From: an uncultured Actinomycetes bacterium
GTDB taxonomy: Bacteria > Actinomycetota > Coriobacteriia > Coriobacteriales > Atopobiaceae
Direction: 5' to 3'
DNA length: 64,000 nucleotides
NCBI GenBank assembly: GCA_900314645.1
Contig: OMWB01000001.1
Span: 62,001-126,000 of the forward strand
A program made the translations under genes and the position numbers. Shown here in pieces: positions 38,790 to 46,515 of this stretch (positions within the stretch are counted from its first letter, which is position 1; each line of letters starts with the position of its first letter). Below the pieces are notes generated by a model. The model was not told the DNA's origin. It was given only the letters and a program-made list of their open reading frames with translations, and ran no database searches.

Positions 38790-39341
38790 ATGTCCAGAAC
38801 GCCGTCGACAACTAGAGAGCAGATGGTTGATGTCGCCTTCCAGCTGGTGCGCAGGGAGGGATACGCCTCCCTGACGGCACGAAGCCTTGCTGCGGAGCTG
38901 GGCTGCTCAACGCAGCCCATCATGTATCAGTTCCCAGAGCTCGCAAAGCTGAGAGAGCTGGTCTATCAGAAGGCGGACCAGTATCACACGGCATATCTCT
39001 TCTCAGCGGAAGACCTCTTGGGCATTGGCCTACGTTACGTGCAGTTTGCTGCTGAAGAGCCCAACTTGTTCCGCCTGCTCTTCCAATCTGGGCACTTTGA
39101 CGGCGCGAGCCTGACGGACATGTTGGTCGCTCCAGAGGTCACCGAGATAGTTCAGGCGACGTCCTCAGAGCTGAACCTTTCAAAGGGGGATGCGCTGTCC
39201 GCCTTCGAGGCCTTGTACGTCGCCGTGCATGGCTACGCATCGCTCATTGCGAACAACGCCATGAAGTATGACCCAGCAACAATTGAGAAGACCCTGACGG
39301 CCATCGCCGAAGGGCTGTTGAAAGAAGAGAGCGAATCATGA
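38790..39341 (+). CDS. TetR-family regulator of the adjacent CPBP gene
   Basis: A 183-residue repressor. AAAGGAG lies 6 bases before the start at 38790. The N-terminal HTH is standard: AFQLVRREGYASLTARSLAAE, then LGCSTQPIMYQFPELAKL. The ligand domain resembles the WHG-type C-terminal domain of TetR proteins (FRLLFQSGHFDGASL). Its stop overlaps the CPBP start in ATGA, so the two are translationally coupled. The inverted repeat in its promoter is the likely operator. Confidence 0.9.
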   Translation: MSRTPSTTREQMVDVAFQLVRREGYASLTARSLAAELGCSTQPIMYQFPELAKLRELVYQKADQYHTAYLFSAEDLLGIGLRYVQFAAEEPNLFRLLFQSGHFDGASLTDMLVAPEVTEIVQATSSELNLSKGDALSAFEALYVAVHGYASLIANNAMKYDPATIEKTLTAIAEGLLKEESES

Positions 39342-40048
39342 TCAAGCTGTACCAGAAGAACGAGCTGACGTTTGCCATCGCGTGCATCGTGGGATACGTG
39401 CTCATCGTTGGAAACCTGCGCAATTTGGGAGACGACAGCCCGGCCATGATGCTGGGGTTGCTTGTGATCTCGCTCATCCTGTTTCTGTTTGTCCAGAAGA
39501 ACGGCCTGATGGAGAAGTATGGCCTAGCTGGATGGGCAAAGAACTCAAGGCAGATGCTGTACTTTATCCCGCTGTGGATTGTCTCGTCTGGAAACCTGTG
39601 GGGCGGGGTCTCAGCGCGCTATCACGGGCTTGGCCTCGTGTGCGCAATTGTCTCGTTTGCACTAGTCGGCTTTGTCGAAGAGCTGCTCTTCCGCGGCTTC
39701 CTCTTTAAGGCGATGCTGAAGGACGGCAACGTAAAGACAGCCATCATAATCTCGTCAGTCACCTTTGGCATGGGCCACATCGTGAACCTGCTTACTGGCC
39801 ACGCACTCTTTGAGACGCTTGTCCAGATGGCGTTTGCGGTGGCAATCGGTTTCATCTTCACGATGGTGTACTACAAGTGCGGAAGTCTGCTCCCGCTGAT
39901 CTTGGCGCACAGCGCCATTGACGTGCTCTCCGTCTTTGCCGTGGATAACGCAGTTGCCGACGGGCTCTTCATTGGGACAACCATCGTGACGGCCGTCCTC
40001 TATTGTTGGTACCTCTCGCGCTTGGAGACCCCTGAGGTCAATCGGTAG
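39338..40048 (+). CDS. CPBP (CAAX-like) membrane protease
   Basis: A 236-residue membrane protein with about seven helices. The CPBP motifs are complete: FVEELLFRGFLFKAML holds EExxxR, GMGHIVNLLTG the FxxxH-like motif, and LPLILAHSAIDVLSV the last His. Such intramembrane proteases are known in bacteriocin self-protection and prenyl-protein processing. It overlaps the stop of the TetR gene, so the regulator controls it. It could serve peptide immunity, but lies 18 kb from the exporter genes. Confidence 0.92.
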   Translation: MIKLYQKNELTFAIACIVGYVLIVGNLRNLGDDSPAMMLGLLVISLILFLFVQKNGLMEKYGLAGWAKNSRQMLYFIPLWIVSSGNLWGGVSARYHGLGLVCAIVSFALVGFVEELLFRGFLFKAMLKDGNVKTAIIISSVTFGMGHIVNLLTGHALFETLVQMAFAVAIGFIFTMVYYKCGSLLPLILAHSAIDVLSVFAVDNAVADGLFIGTTIVTAVLYCWYLSRLETPEVNR

Positions 40049-40059
40049 AGTCCCTGCCA

Positions 40060-40734
40060 CTAGAAGCGGACAACTTTTGTTCCATGCACCTCGTGGACGC
40101 CGATCAGGCTTGCAACCTGGTCGGCGTTTTGCCAGGTGATGCCTCCGCCGGGAAGGATGATGAAGCGATTGTTAGCGTAGGCGACAAGGCCACGAAGCCG
40201 TTCGACGTTGTCAAGGATGGGCGTGCCAGCTGGTCCGCCGTGCGTGAGGATGCGCTCAACACCTAGTGATGCGAGCTCATCGATGGCGCTGAGCTGGGCT
40301 TCATTGCCCAACACATCAAATGCCATGTGGAAGGTGACCTGCAGGGGAGCGTCCTCAGACCGTTCTCCCTTGGCTGCATCGACAAGGGCTTTGACGAGCT
40401 CCGTGTCCAGCACGGTCTGGCCGTTAGCGTCAGTACGCACGCACCCAAAGACCACGCCGTCAACGCCGAGCGCGCGAGCACAGGCGATGTCATCCAGCAT
40501 CATCGCCTGTTCCCACTTGTTATAGACAAAGTCACCACCGCGCGGACGAACCATAGCCATGACCTGCACGTTATTGTCCCGGGCGAAGCCAACGGCCGCC
40601 TTGATGACGCCGTATGAAGGGGATGTTCCACCCACGGCAAGGTTGTCGCACAGCTCGATACGACGAGCCCCCGCCGCGACCGCAGCGGGGACCAGCGTCA
40701 GATTCTCAGCGCAGAACTCTCTCAACAGCTCCAC
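40060..40734 (-). CDS. cutC: Copper homeostasis protein CutC (PF03932)
   Basis: A 224-residue TIM-barrel protein of the CutC family. LTLVPAAVAAGARRIELCDNLAVGG is the family N-terminus (in parts: ARRIELCDNL), with VMAMVRPRGGDFVY and ILTHGGPAGTPILDN also diagnostic. Despite the name, a copper role is doubtful for many members. It is unrelated to choline TMA-lyase CutC, although a glycyl radical enzyme is nearby. It follows the aldolase gene by 26 bases on the same strand, so it is the last gene of that unit. Confidence 0.92.
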   Translation of the reverse strand: MELLREFCAENLTLVPAAVAAGARRIELCDNLAVGGTSPSYGVIKAAVGFARDNNVQVMAMVRPRGGDFVYNKWEQAMMLDDIACARALGVDGVVFGCVRTDANGQTVLDTELVKALVDAAKGERSEDAPLQVTFHMAFDVLGNEAQLSAIDELASLGVERILTHGGPAGTPILDNVERLRGLVAYANNRFIILPGGGITWQNADQVASLIGVHEVHGTKVVRF

Positions 40735-40760
40735 GGCGTGTCCTATCGTGTTCCTAAAGG

Positions 40761-41429
40761 CTACTCCAGCGTGGTGCGTCCGTAGGCCTTCTCCCAGTTT
40801 GCGGTGAACTCATCGACGGCGATGGCAGTGCCGGGGTGCCCCACCATGTCGCGGATCACCTCGGGCGCTACCGTGATGGCAGGCACGCCAGCAGCCAGCA
40901 GCTGATGCACCTGGTCGACGTTCTTGAAGCTCGCGGCGCACACCTTGGCCTCCATGCCGTACTGCGCCAACGTCTGCACGAGCTCCATGACCTGACCCAC
41001 ACCGTCGCCGTAGTTGCACATGCGGTTGACGTAGGGGGCCAGATAGTCCGCGCCGGCCTTGGCAGCCCAGAAGGCCTGGTCGGGGGAGTAGATGCCGGTG
41101 GCAAGCACGCTGATGCCCTTGGCCTTGACCACGGGGATGGCGCGAAGGCCCTCGCGGGTCACGGGGATCTTGACCACGATGTTCTTGCCGCCGCGGATGG
41201 AGGCGATCTTGTCGGCCTCGGCGAGCATGCCCTCGTAGTCGGTGGCAACGACCTGCGCAATGATCTTCTGGTCCTCGGTCAGCACCTCGCACAGCTCAGC
41301 AAAGACCTTCTCAGGAGCCTTGCCGCTCTTCGTGATGATGGTGGGGTTAGTAGTGACACCGTCGATAGGCAAAAACGAGCAAAGCTCACGAATAGCCTCG
41401 ATATCAGCCGAATCAATAAAGAATTCCAC
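40761..41429 (-). CDS. fsa: Fructose-6-phosphate aldolase / transaldolase-like
   Basis: A 222-residue class I aldolase of the FSA/TalC group, which splits fructose-6-phosphate-type ketose phosphates into dihydroxyacetone-like and glyceraldehyde-3-phosphate parts. The start is GTG at 41429 with GGAAGGAC upstream. FIDSADIEAIRELCSFLPIDG, TTNPTII and NIVVKIPVTREG (Schiff-base Lys87) are diagnostic. It lies downstream of a glycyl radical enzyme on the same strand. In E. coli, fsaA sits next to the related genes ybiW and ybiY, which strengthens a shared pathway. Confidence 0.92.
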   Translation of the reverse strand: MEFFIDSADIEAIRELCSFLPIDGVTTNPTIITKSGKAPEKVFAELCEVLTEDQKIIAQVVATDYEGMLAEADKIASIRGGKNIVVKIPVTREGLRAIPVVKAKGISVLATGIYSPDQAFWAAKAGADYLAPYVNRMCNYGDGVGQVMELVQTLAQYGMEAKVCAASFKNVDQVHQLLAAGVPAITVAPEVIRDMVGHPGTAIAVDEFTANWEKAYGRTTLE

Positions 41430-41450
41430 AGCTAAGTCCTTCCTCTAAAC

Positions 41451-41467
41451 GCGCCGCGCAGCGGCGC
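41451..41467. terminator. Small GC hairpin before the aldolase gene
   Basis: GCGCCGC-GCA-GCGGCGC, upstream of the aldolase start on the minus strand. It could weaken read-through from the radical-enzyme gene. Confidence 0.4.
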
Positions 41468-41512
41468 ACTCAATTTGATGATTTTGCCTTATGTGTGTGG
41501 AGCTGCCGCGAT

Positions 41513-41593
41513 GGCGTCTGGGGTTCTCTGCAGCGACATCCGCAGGCGCGCCCTTTGCGCCGAGGACAGGAGCGGAAGAGAACCCCAGACGCC
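41513..41593 (-). terminator. Large hairpin after the glycyl radical enzyme gene
   Basis: 17-bp perfect arms (41513-41529 GGCGTCTGGGGTTCTCT and 41577-41593) with a 47-base loop that holds its own GC stem. It starts two bases after the stop of the radical-enzyme gene. Confidence 0.7.
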
Positions 41594-41595
41594 CC

Positions 41596-44016
41596 CTACA
41601 GTACCTGTTCCGTCCGCCCGATGATATCGTCCTGCGTAGCCTTAGACAGCACGTTAAAGAACGCGGAGTACCCAGCCACGCGCACAATAAGGTCCTTGTG
41701 ACGCTCCGGATGCGCCTGTGCGTCCAGCAGCGTTGCGCGGTCAACCACGTTGAACTGCACGTGGTACCCGTGCAGGCGGTTGAAGAACGTGCGAAGCATC
41801 ATCTGCAGCTTGAGCTTGTTCTGCTCGCTGGCCAGCATGGTGGGCGTCACCTTCTGGTTGAGGAGCACGCCACCGGTGATCTTGTCGGTGGGAAGCTTGG
41901 AGACGGTCTTGAATACGGCCGTCGGGCCCTGCTTGTCGCAGTTGTGCGCGGGGCTGCAGCCCTCGGCAAGTGGCTCGTGGGCCTTGCGGCCGTCCGGCGT
42001 GGCCATGGTTCCCATGCCTTGGCCCACGTTGGCAGAAATCGAGCTCGTGCCGGCGTAGCGAATGCCGCCGATGGGGCCGCGGCCGTAGCGCGTGTTGGGG
42101 TACTTGGCCACCTCGTCGATATAGGGGGCGTAGCACTCAACGGCCAGCTGGTCTACGTAGTCGTCGTCATTGCCATACTTGGGGGCATCGTCGATGAGCA
42201 TCTGCTGGATGCGGGCACCCTCCTCGCCCTCGAAGTCCGTGAGCAGCGCGTCCCAAAGCTGCTGGCGCGTGATCCTTTTCTCCTCGTAGACCAGCTTCTT
42301 GATGGCGGCAAGGCTGTCGGCCATGTTGGCAATGCCCACCTGCAGGCCGCTGATGAAGTCATAGACGGCGCCGCCCTCCTTGATGGTCTTGCCGCGTGCG
42401 ATGCAGTCGTCGGTGAGGGCGGAGCACAGAACGTCGGGCACCTCGCGCTCGGATGCCTTGTCGATGGCGTTTTCCACCACCGCTGACCACTTGGTCATCT
42501 CGCGCAGGCTGGCGTCCCAGGCGGCCATGAGGTCGTCGAAGGTCTCCCACTCGAGGAAGGTCCCATGTCCCTCGACAAAGCGCTTGCCGGAGGTAAGGTC
42601 CACGCCGCCGTTCATGGCGCACAGCAGAAGGCGCGGGAAATTGATGTAGCTCATGCCGGTGCAGCGGTAGCCCCAGCGGCCGGGGACTGCGGTCTCCACG
42701 CAGCCGATGGCAGAGTAGTTGTACGCGTCGTACTCGCTGACACCCCAGGCGATGAAGCTGGGGATGATGATCTCGTCGTTGTTAAGAGCGGGCATGCCGA
42801 AGCCAAGGCGCATGACCTCGACGCACTCCGCGAAGAAAGCCGGATCGAGGTTGGCGTGGTAGCGCACGGTGAGGTTGGGCTGCGTGAGGCGAGTCTGTGC
42901 CACGGAGCGCAGGACGAGCCAGCTCATGGGGTTGACGGCATCCACGTGCGGGGACTCGGGCGTCTGGCCGCCGATGGTCACGTTCTGGTACATGGGGCTT
43001 CCTGCCGAGCTGTAGGTATGCGCCTGAGAGCGAATCTTCTGAACGGTGAGCGTCTTGATCCAGAGGTTGGTGAGGAGCTCGAGGGCTTCGTCTTCGGTGA
43101 TCCGGCCTGCCTCGAGGTCTGCCTTGTAGTAGGGATACATGTATTGGTCAAAGCGGCCGAAGGAAAGGCTGTGGCCGTTGGACTCGATCTGCAGAAGCAC
43201 CTGGGCGAACCATGCCACCTGAACCGCCTCGAAGAAGGTCTCAGCGGGCTCGTAGGGCACCTTGGCGCAGGCGGAAGCGATACGCTCGAGCTCAGCCTTT
43301 CGGGCGGAGTCAGTGCAGGCAGCGGCCTGATCGGTAGCCAGCTTGGAGTAGCGCAGAGCCCAGCGACGAACGGCGTCAATAACCACAAGCACAGCCTTGT
43401 AGAAGGCGTACTTGTTCACGGCCTCGGGGTCGGTGAGGTCGAGGTCCTCCTTGGCGGCACGGGTACGCTCCTCGTAACCCCTGAGGCCCTCCCTGAGCAG
43501 GCGAGCGTGGTTGATGGCCAGATGTGCATCGCCGGCGTTGAGCTTGCCCTCCATACCGAATACGCCAGTCTCCATGAAGGGGGCGAGCGCGTCGGGCAGC
43601 ATCGCCAGGCCGTGGTCGCGTAGGGTGTTGCCCTCCCAGAACGGCGCGATGTCGCGGATGACCTGCTTGTCCTCCTCGGTCATGTAGAAGACGTCGCCGT
43701 CGCGCTTCTCAAACTTGTCGAGCTCGTCGATGACAAAACCGAGCGTGTACTCGGGGAAGACCGGGGCGTTGCCGTTCTTGGTGGCTTGGTTACCGGCAAT
43801 GAGCGTCTTGTCCTCGATATAGATGGTCATGTTGTCCAGGATGTGGGCAAACGAGAGCGCACGGCGCATGACGGGTGGCTGGTCGAGCGTCTGACGGTAG
43901 CTCTCGGTGCAGAGCACGGCGCGCTCGGCATCGACGAAGGGCTTCTCGTCGAGCACCTCCTCGCGGAAGGCCTGCATGCGCTCGGTAAGTGCGCCAAAGT
44001 GCTCGCGGTTCTCCAT
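41596..44016 (-). CDS. Glycyl radical enzyme, PflD/YbiW type
   Basis: An 806-residue pyruvate-formate-lyase-superfamily enzyme. Its two catalytic landmarks are present: Cys439 in AIGCVETAVPG and Gly782 in RVAGYSAFF, which holds the radical. It is in the PFL2/YbiW group, not pyruvate formate-lyase itself (which has two adjacent cysteines). YbiW-type enzymes have been reported to act on 1,5-anhydroglucitol-6-phosphate, yielding a deoxy-ketose phosphate that FSA can cleave; an FSA gene follows here. The activase gene is divergent. AAGGGA precedes the start. The exact substrate is inference; a dehydratase on another sugar or polyol is possible. Confidence 0.9.
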   Translation of the reverse strand: MENREHFGALTERMQAFREEVLDEKPFVDAERAVLCTESYRQTLDQPPVMRRALSFAHILDNMTIYIEDKTLIAGNQATKNGNAPVFPEYTLGFVIDELDKFEKRDGDVFYMTEEDKQVIRDIAPFWEGNTLRDHGLAMLPDALAPFMETGVFGMEGKLNAGDAHLAINHARLLREGLRGYEERTRAAKEDLDLTDPEAVNKYAFYKAVLVVIDAVRRWALRYSKLATDQAAACTDSARKAELERIASACAKVPYEPAETFFEAVQVAWFAQVLLQIESNGHSLSFGRFDQYMYPYYKADLEAGRITEDEALELLTNLWIKTLTVQKIRSQAHTYSSAGSPMYQNVTIGGQTPESPHVDAVNPMSWLVLRSVAQTRLTQPNLTVRYHANLDPAFFAECVEVMRLGFGMPALNNDEIIIPSFIAWGVSEYDAYNYSAIGCVETAVPGRWGYRCTGMSYINFPRLLLCAMNGGVDLTSGKRFVEGHGTFLEWETFDDLMAAWDASLREMTKWSAVVENAIDKASEREVPDVLCSALTDDCIARGKTIKEGGAVYDFISGLQVGIANMADSLAAIKKLVYEEKRITRQQLWDALLTDFEGEEGARIQQMLIDDAPKYGNDDDYVDQLAVECYAPYIDEVAKYPNTRYGRGPIGGIRYAGTSSISANVGQGMGTMATPDGRKAHEPLAEGCSPAHNCDKQGPTAVFKTVSKLPTDKITGGVLLNQKVTPTMLASEQNKLKLQMMLRTFFNRLHGYHVQFNVVDRATLLDAQAHPERHKDLIVRVAGYSAFFNVLSKATQDDIIGRTEQVL

Positions 44017-44050
44017 GGATACGATCCCTTCTCGTGTGAAAGCATTGGAG

Positions 44051-44064
44051 CTTACGTTCGAAAG
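44051..44064. promoter_or_regulatory. DeoR operator candidate 1, radical-enzyme promoter
   Basis: CTTACGTTCGAAAG. Its reverse complement differs from the site at 44135 in two bases only. It lies 35 bases upstream of the radical-enzyme start. Confidence 0.55.
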
Positions 44065-44134
44065 TATTCTACGATTCTAGGGGAGAATCTGTCAAGTCAA
44101 AAAGCAGATAGTCTTGTGGAAATAAGCACCTTGA

Positions 44135-44148
44135 CTTACGAACGAAAG
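44135..44148. promoter_or_regulatory. DeoR operator candidate 2, activase promoter
   Basis: CTTACGAACGAAAG, 44 bases upstream of the activase start. With the sites at 44051 and 49228 it gives a consensus CTTWCGAACGWAAG, close to operators known for DeoR-family repressors. Confidence 0.55.
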
Positions 44149-44191
44149 CCATTTACTATCTAAACGGTACCGAGAACCACGTGGAGGGCAG

Positions 44192-45100
44192 ATGCAAACT
44201 GCGACGGTATTCAACATACAGAAGTTCAGCCTCAATGATGGGCCGGGCATCCGTACGGTGGTCTTCCTCAAGGGATGTCCCTTGCATTGTGCGTGGTGCT
44301 CCAACCCTGAAAGCCAACGGCGCGCGCCACAGCTGGAGTGGAAGGAGAGCGCCTGCGTGGGCTGCGGGGCTTGCTGTGCGGCAGCTCCAGACGCGGCCAC
44401 CATTGAATACGCAGGCAAGCGGCATGTGGATGTGCGAAGCCTGCGCGGCGATACCGACCAGGCACGAGCTGCCGTGCATGCCTGCCCAGCGCATGCCCTT
44501 ACCTGTACGGGAGAGACCAAGACGGTCGAAGAGGTGCTCAAGGTCTGCCTACAGGACCAGCCCTTTTACGAGGATTCAGGCGGAGGCGTCACGCTCAGCG
44601 GCGGCGAGGCGCTTACCTGGCCAGACTTCTGCGTGGAGCTGCTCACCCGTCTGCACGAGGAGGGCATCGACATCTGCATGGAGACTGAGGCGCACGTGTC
44701 CTCGGAGGTGTTCCAGCGAGTCGCGCCATTGCTCGATCACCTGCTGATGGACCTGAAGCACGTGGACCCCGTCCGCCTGAAGGCGCATACCGGCGTAGAC
44801 GACCATCTCATGCTGGCTAACCTACGCTGGGCAATCGAGCAGGGCATGGATGTGCTGCCGCGCACTCCCGTAATCCCCGGCTTCAATGATAGCCTCGAGG
44901 ACGCGCGTGCGATGGCCACATGGTTGCGGGAGGCCGGCGCGCACCGTGTCCAGCTGCTTCCGTTCCACAACTTTGGAGAGAGCAAGTACGTCCTGCTCGA
45001 CATGCCGTATACGCTCCATGGCGTCAAGAACCTGCACCCTGAGGACCTTGAGGACTATAGGCAGATCTATCTGAACGAGGGCGTCGAGGCGTTCTTCTAA
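44192..45100 (+). CDS. Glycyl radical enzyme activase (radical SAM)
   Basis: A 302-residue radical-SAM enzyme that installs the glycyl radical. KGCPLHCAWCSNPES has the CxxxCxxC iron-sulphur motif, and FSLNDGPGIRT is the activase hallmark before it. An extra cluster region (SACVGCGACCAAAPDA, then ACPAHALTC) is the ferredoxin-like insert of the PflC/YbiY type. GGVTLSGGEALTW is the SAM-binding segment. GGAGGG precedes the start. It is divergent from its radical enzyme across a 175-base promoter with two shared operator-like sites. Confidence 0.93.
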   Translation: MQTATVFNIQKFSLNDGPGIRTVVFLKGCPLHCAWCSNPESQRRAPQLEWKESACVGCGACCAAAPDAATIEYAGKRHVDVRSLRGDTDQARAAVHACPAHALTCTGETKTVEEVLKVCLQDQPFYEDSGGGVTLSGGEALTWPDFCVELLTRLHEEGIDICMETEAHVSSEVFQRVAPLLDHLLMDLKHVDPVRLKAHTGVDDHLMLANLRWAIEQGMDVLPRTPVIPGFNDSLEDARAMATWLREAGAHRVQLLPFHNFGESKYVLLDMPYTLHGVKNLHPEDLEDYRQIYLNEGVEAFF

Positions 45101-45112
45101 GCAGAAGGGGGG

Positions 45113-45135
45113 AGGCGAGCGTTTAGCGCTCGCCT
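45113..45135. terminator. Bidirectional terminator, activase versus HD gene
   Basis: AGGCGAGCG-TTTAG-CGCTCGCCT, a perfect 9-bp stem. The stop of the convergent HD gene lies in the loop. Confidence 0.65.
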
Positions 45136-45734
45136 TCCCATTCGGCGAGAAACTCGTCGAGGAAGGTGCGAAGGAAACGATCTCGTTCTTTGGCCATGCG
45201 TTTGCCTTCCCGTGTGACCATCATGTCCTTCAGCAACAGGAGCTTGTCGTAAAAGTGGGCAATGGTGGTCCCTCGGTCAATTCCGGTGGGATCATACAGA
45301 GAGCGTCCGCGCGAGCCGCCAAAGGCAAAGGTGCGTGCCACGCCAATGGCTCCGATGGCGTCCAGACGGTCGGCGTCGCGGACGCAAGCGGACTCCAGCG
45401 TGGAAGGGGCGGTGTCGCGGTTCTTTGAGAAGGACACCTCGCGAATGGCGGTGAGCACCGCCTGTGTCTCATCCGCATCAACGTCGTGCTCGGCAAGAAA
45501 GGCACGGGCGTTGCCGAGCGTCTCGGCGGTATCGGGCGAGAGCTTTGCGTCATCCACATCGTGCAGGATCGCAGCCAGACGGACGATGCCCTCGTCGGCA
45601 CCTTCCTCCCGCGCGATGCGCTGCGCCGTACGCAGGACGCGCATAGTGTGCTCAACGTCGTGGCCCGAGGCATCTCCCTCAAAGATGCCTCGGGCGAAAA
45701 CCTGTGCATCTACCAGCGTTTCGTTTGAAATCAT
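45123..45734 (-). CDS. HD-domain phosphohydrolase
   Basis: A 203-residue metal-dependent hydrolase. SGHDVEHTMRVLRTA and AAILHDVDDAKL carry the His and HD residues of the HD fold, and the later VRDADRLDAIGAIG the last aspartate. This subgroup (YedJ-like) acts on nucleotides or related phosphates; the substrate cannot be told. AGGTGAG precedes the start. The flavin reductase gene lies 44 bases upstream on the same strand, so they may share a transcript. Confidence 0.9.
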   Translation of the reverse strand: MISNETLVDAQVFARGIFEGDASGHDVEHTMRVLRTAQRIAREEGADEGIVRLAAILHDVDDAKLSPDTAETLGNARAFLAEHDVDADETQAVLTAIREVSFSKNRDTAPSTLESACVRDADRLDAIGAIGVARTFAFGGSRGRSLYDPTGIDRGTTIAHFYDKLLLLKDMMVTREGKRMAKERDRFLRTFLDEFLAEWEGER

Positions 45735-45778
45735 GCTCGCTCACCTATCGCATCGACGTCCACTGGCCGATGTCGAGG

Positions 45779-46396
45779 CTATCGCACGAAGTTGGTGAAG
45801 ATTCCCTCTTCGCGCTTGGGCAAGCCAAAGGCCTCTTTGCCGAGGGCGATGGACTTCATGAGGAATGCCATGTTGCGTGCGAGCGTGCGCATCTGCTGCA
45901 AGCCCTCGGCGTCCTCGTTTGCCTGGCCCGGCGCGGCACCGTGGATGCCGTTCCAGTATTGGCCACTCGCCACGGGCATGCCGCTGATGGTGAAGTACTT
46001 ATTGAGCTCATCGAACGTTGCCGTAAGCCCGCCACGCCGTGCGCACGCCACGGCTGCGCCCACCTTCATGGTCTTGTCGAAGTGCGTGGAGTAGAAGAGG
46101 CGGTCAAGCACGGCCACCAGCGTGGCGTTGGCCGAGCCGTAGTACACAGGCGAGGCCACCACAAGGCCGCCTGCCTCCTCGAAGAGCGGCGCCAGCTGGT
46201 TTACGCAGTCATCATAGACGCAGCGCCCGAGCTTTGCGCAACCGTTGCACGCCACACAGCCGCGCACGACTTCGTGGCCAACCTGCACGCTCGTGACCTC
46301 GATGCCCTCCTCGGCGAACACGGCCTCCATCTGTGCCAGAGCGATTCCCGTGTTACCGTTCTTGCGCGGGCTTCCGTTGATGATCAGTACCTTCAT
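45779..46396 (-). CDS. NADPH-dependent FMN reductase / flavodoxin-fold protein
   Basis: A 205-residue flavoprotein. IINGSPRKNGNTGIALAQ is the FMN phosphate-binding loop; VASPVYYGSANATLVAVLDR is the isoalloxazine-contact region. A four-cysteine stretch (GCVACNGCAKLGRCVYDD) marks the iron-sulphur-flavoprotein-like group, though the fourth cysteine spacing is loose. Probably reduces quinones or flavins for redox balance. GAGAGGAG lies just before the start. It sits upstream of the HD gene. Confidence 0.9.
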   Translation of the reverse strand: MKVLIINGSPRKNGNTGIALAQMEAVFAEEGIEVTSVQVGHEVVRGCVACNGCAKLGRCVYDDCVNQLAPLFEEAGGLVVASPVYYGSANATLVAVLDRLFYSTHFDKTMKVGAAVACARRGGLTATFDELNKYFTISGMPVASGQYWNGIHGAAPGQANEDAEGLQQMRTLARNMAFLMKSIALGKEAFGLPKREEGIFTNFVR

Positions 46397-46515
46397 GGGT
46401 GACTCCTCTCCTCGGCGTTAGCAACGTGAGTGTAGCGTGTCTCAGTCTGTACCGCAGTGCGTGCAGCCAGATTGGGAAGTGAGTTCCGAACTGTTCGGGG
46501 CTTAGCCTGAGAAAC

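Noticed and set aside
40060..40734. Choline trimethylamine-lyase CutC, since a glycyl radical enzyme is near
   Set aside because: This protein is the 224-residue PF03932 TIM barrel; the radical enzyme at 41596 is the YbiW type. Only the names coincide.
41596..44016. Pyruvate formate-lyase
   Set aside because: It has one active cysteine (GCVETAVPG) rather than the adjacent pair of pyruvate formate-lyase, and is divergent from a PflC/YbiY-type activase.
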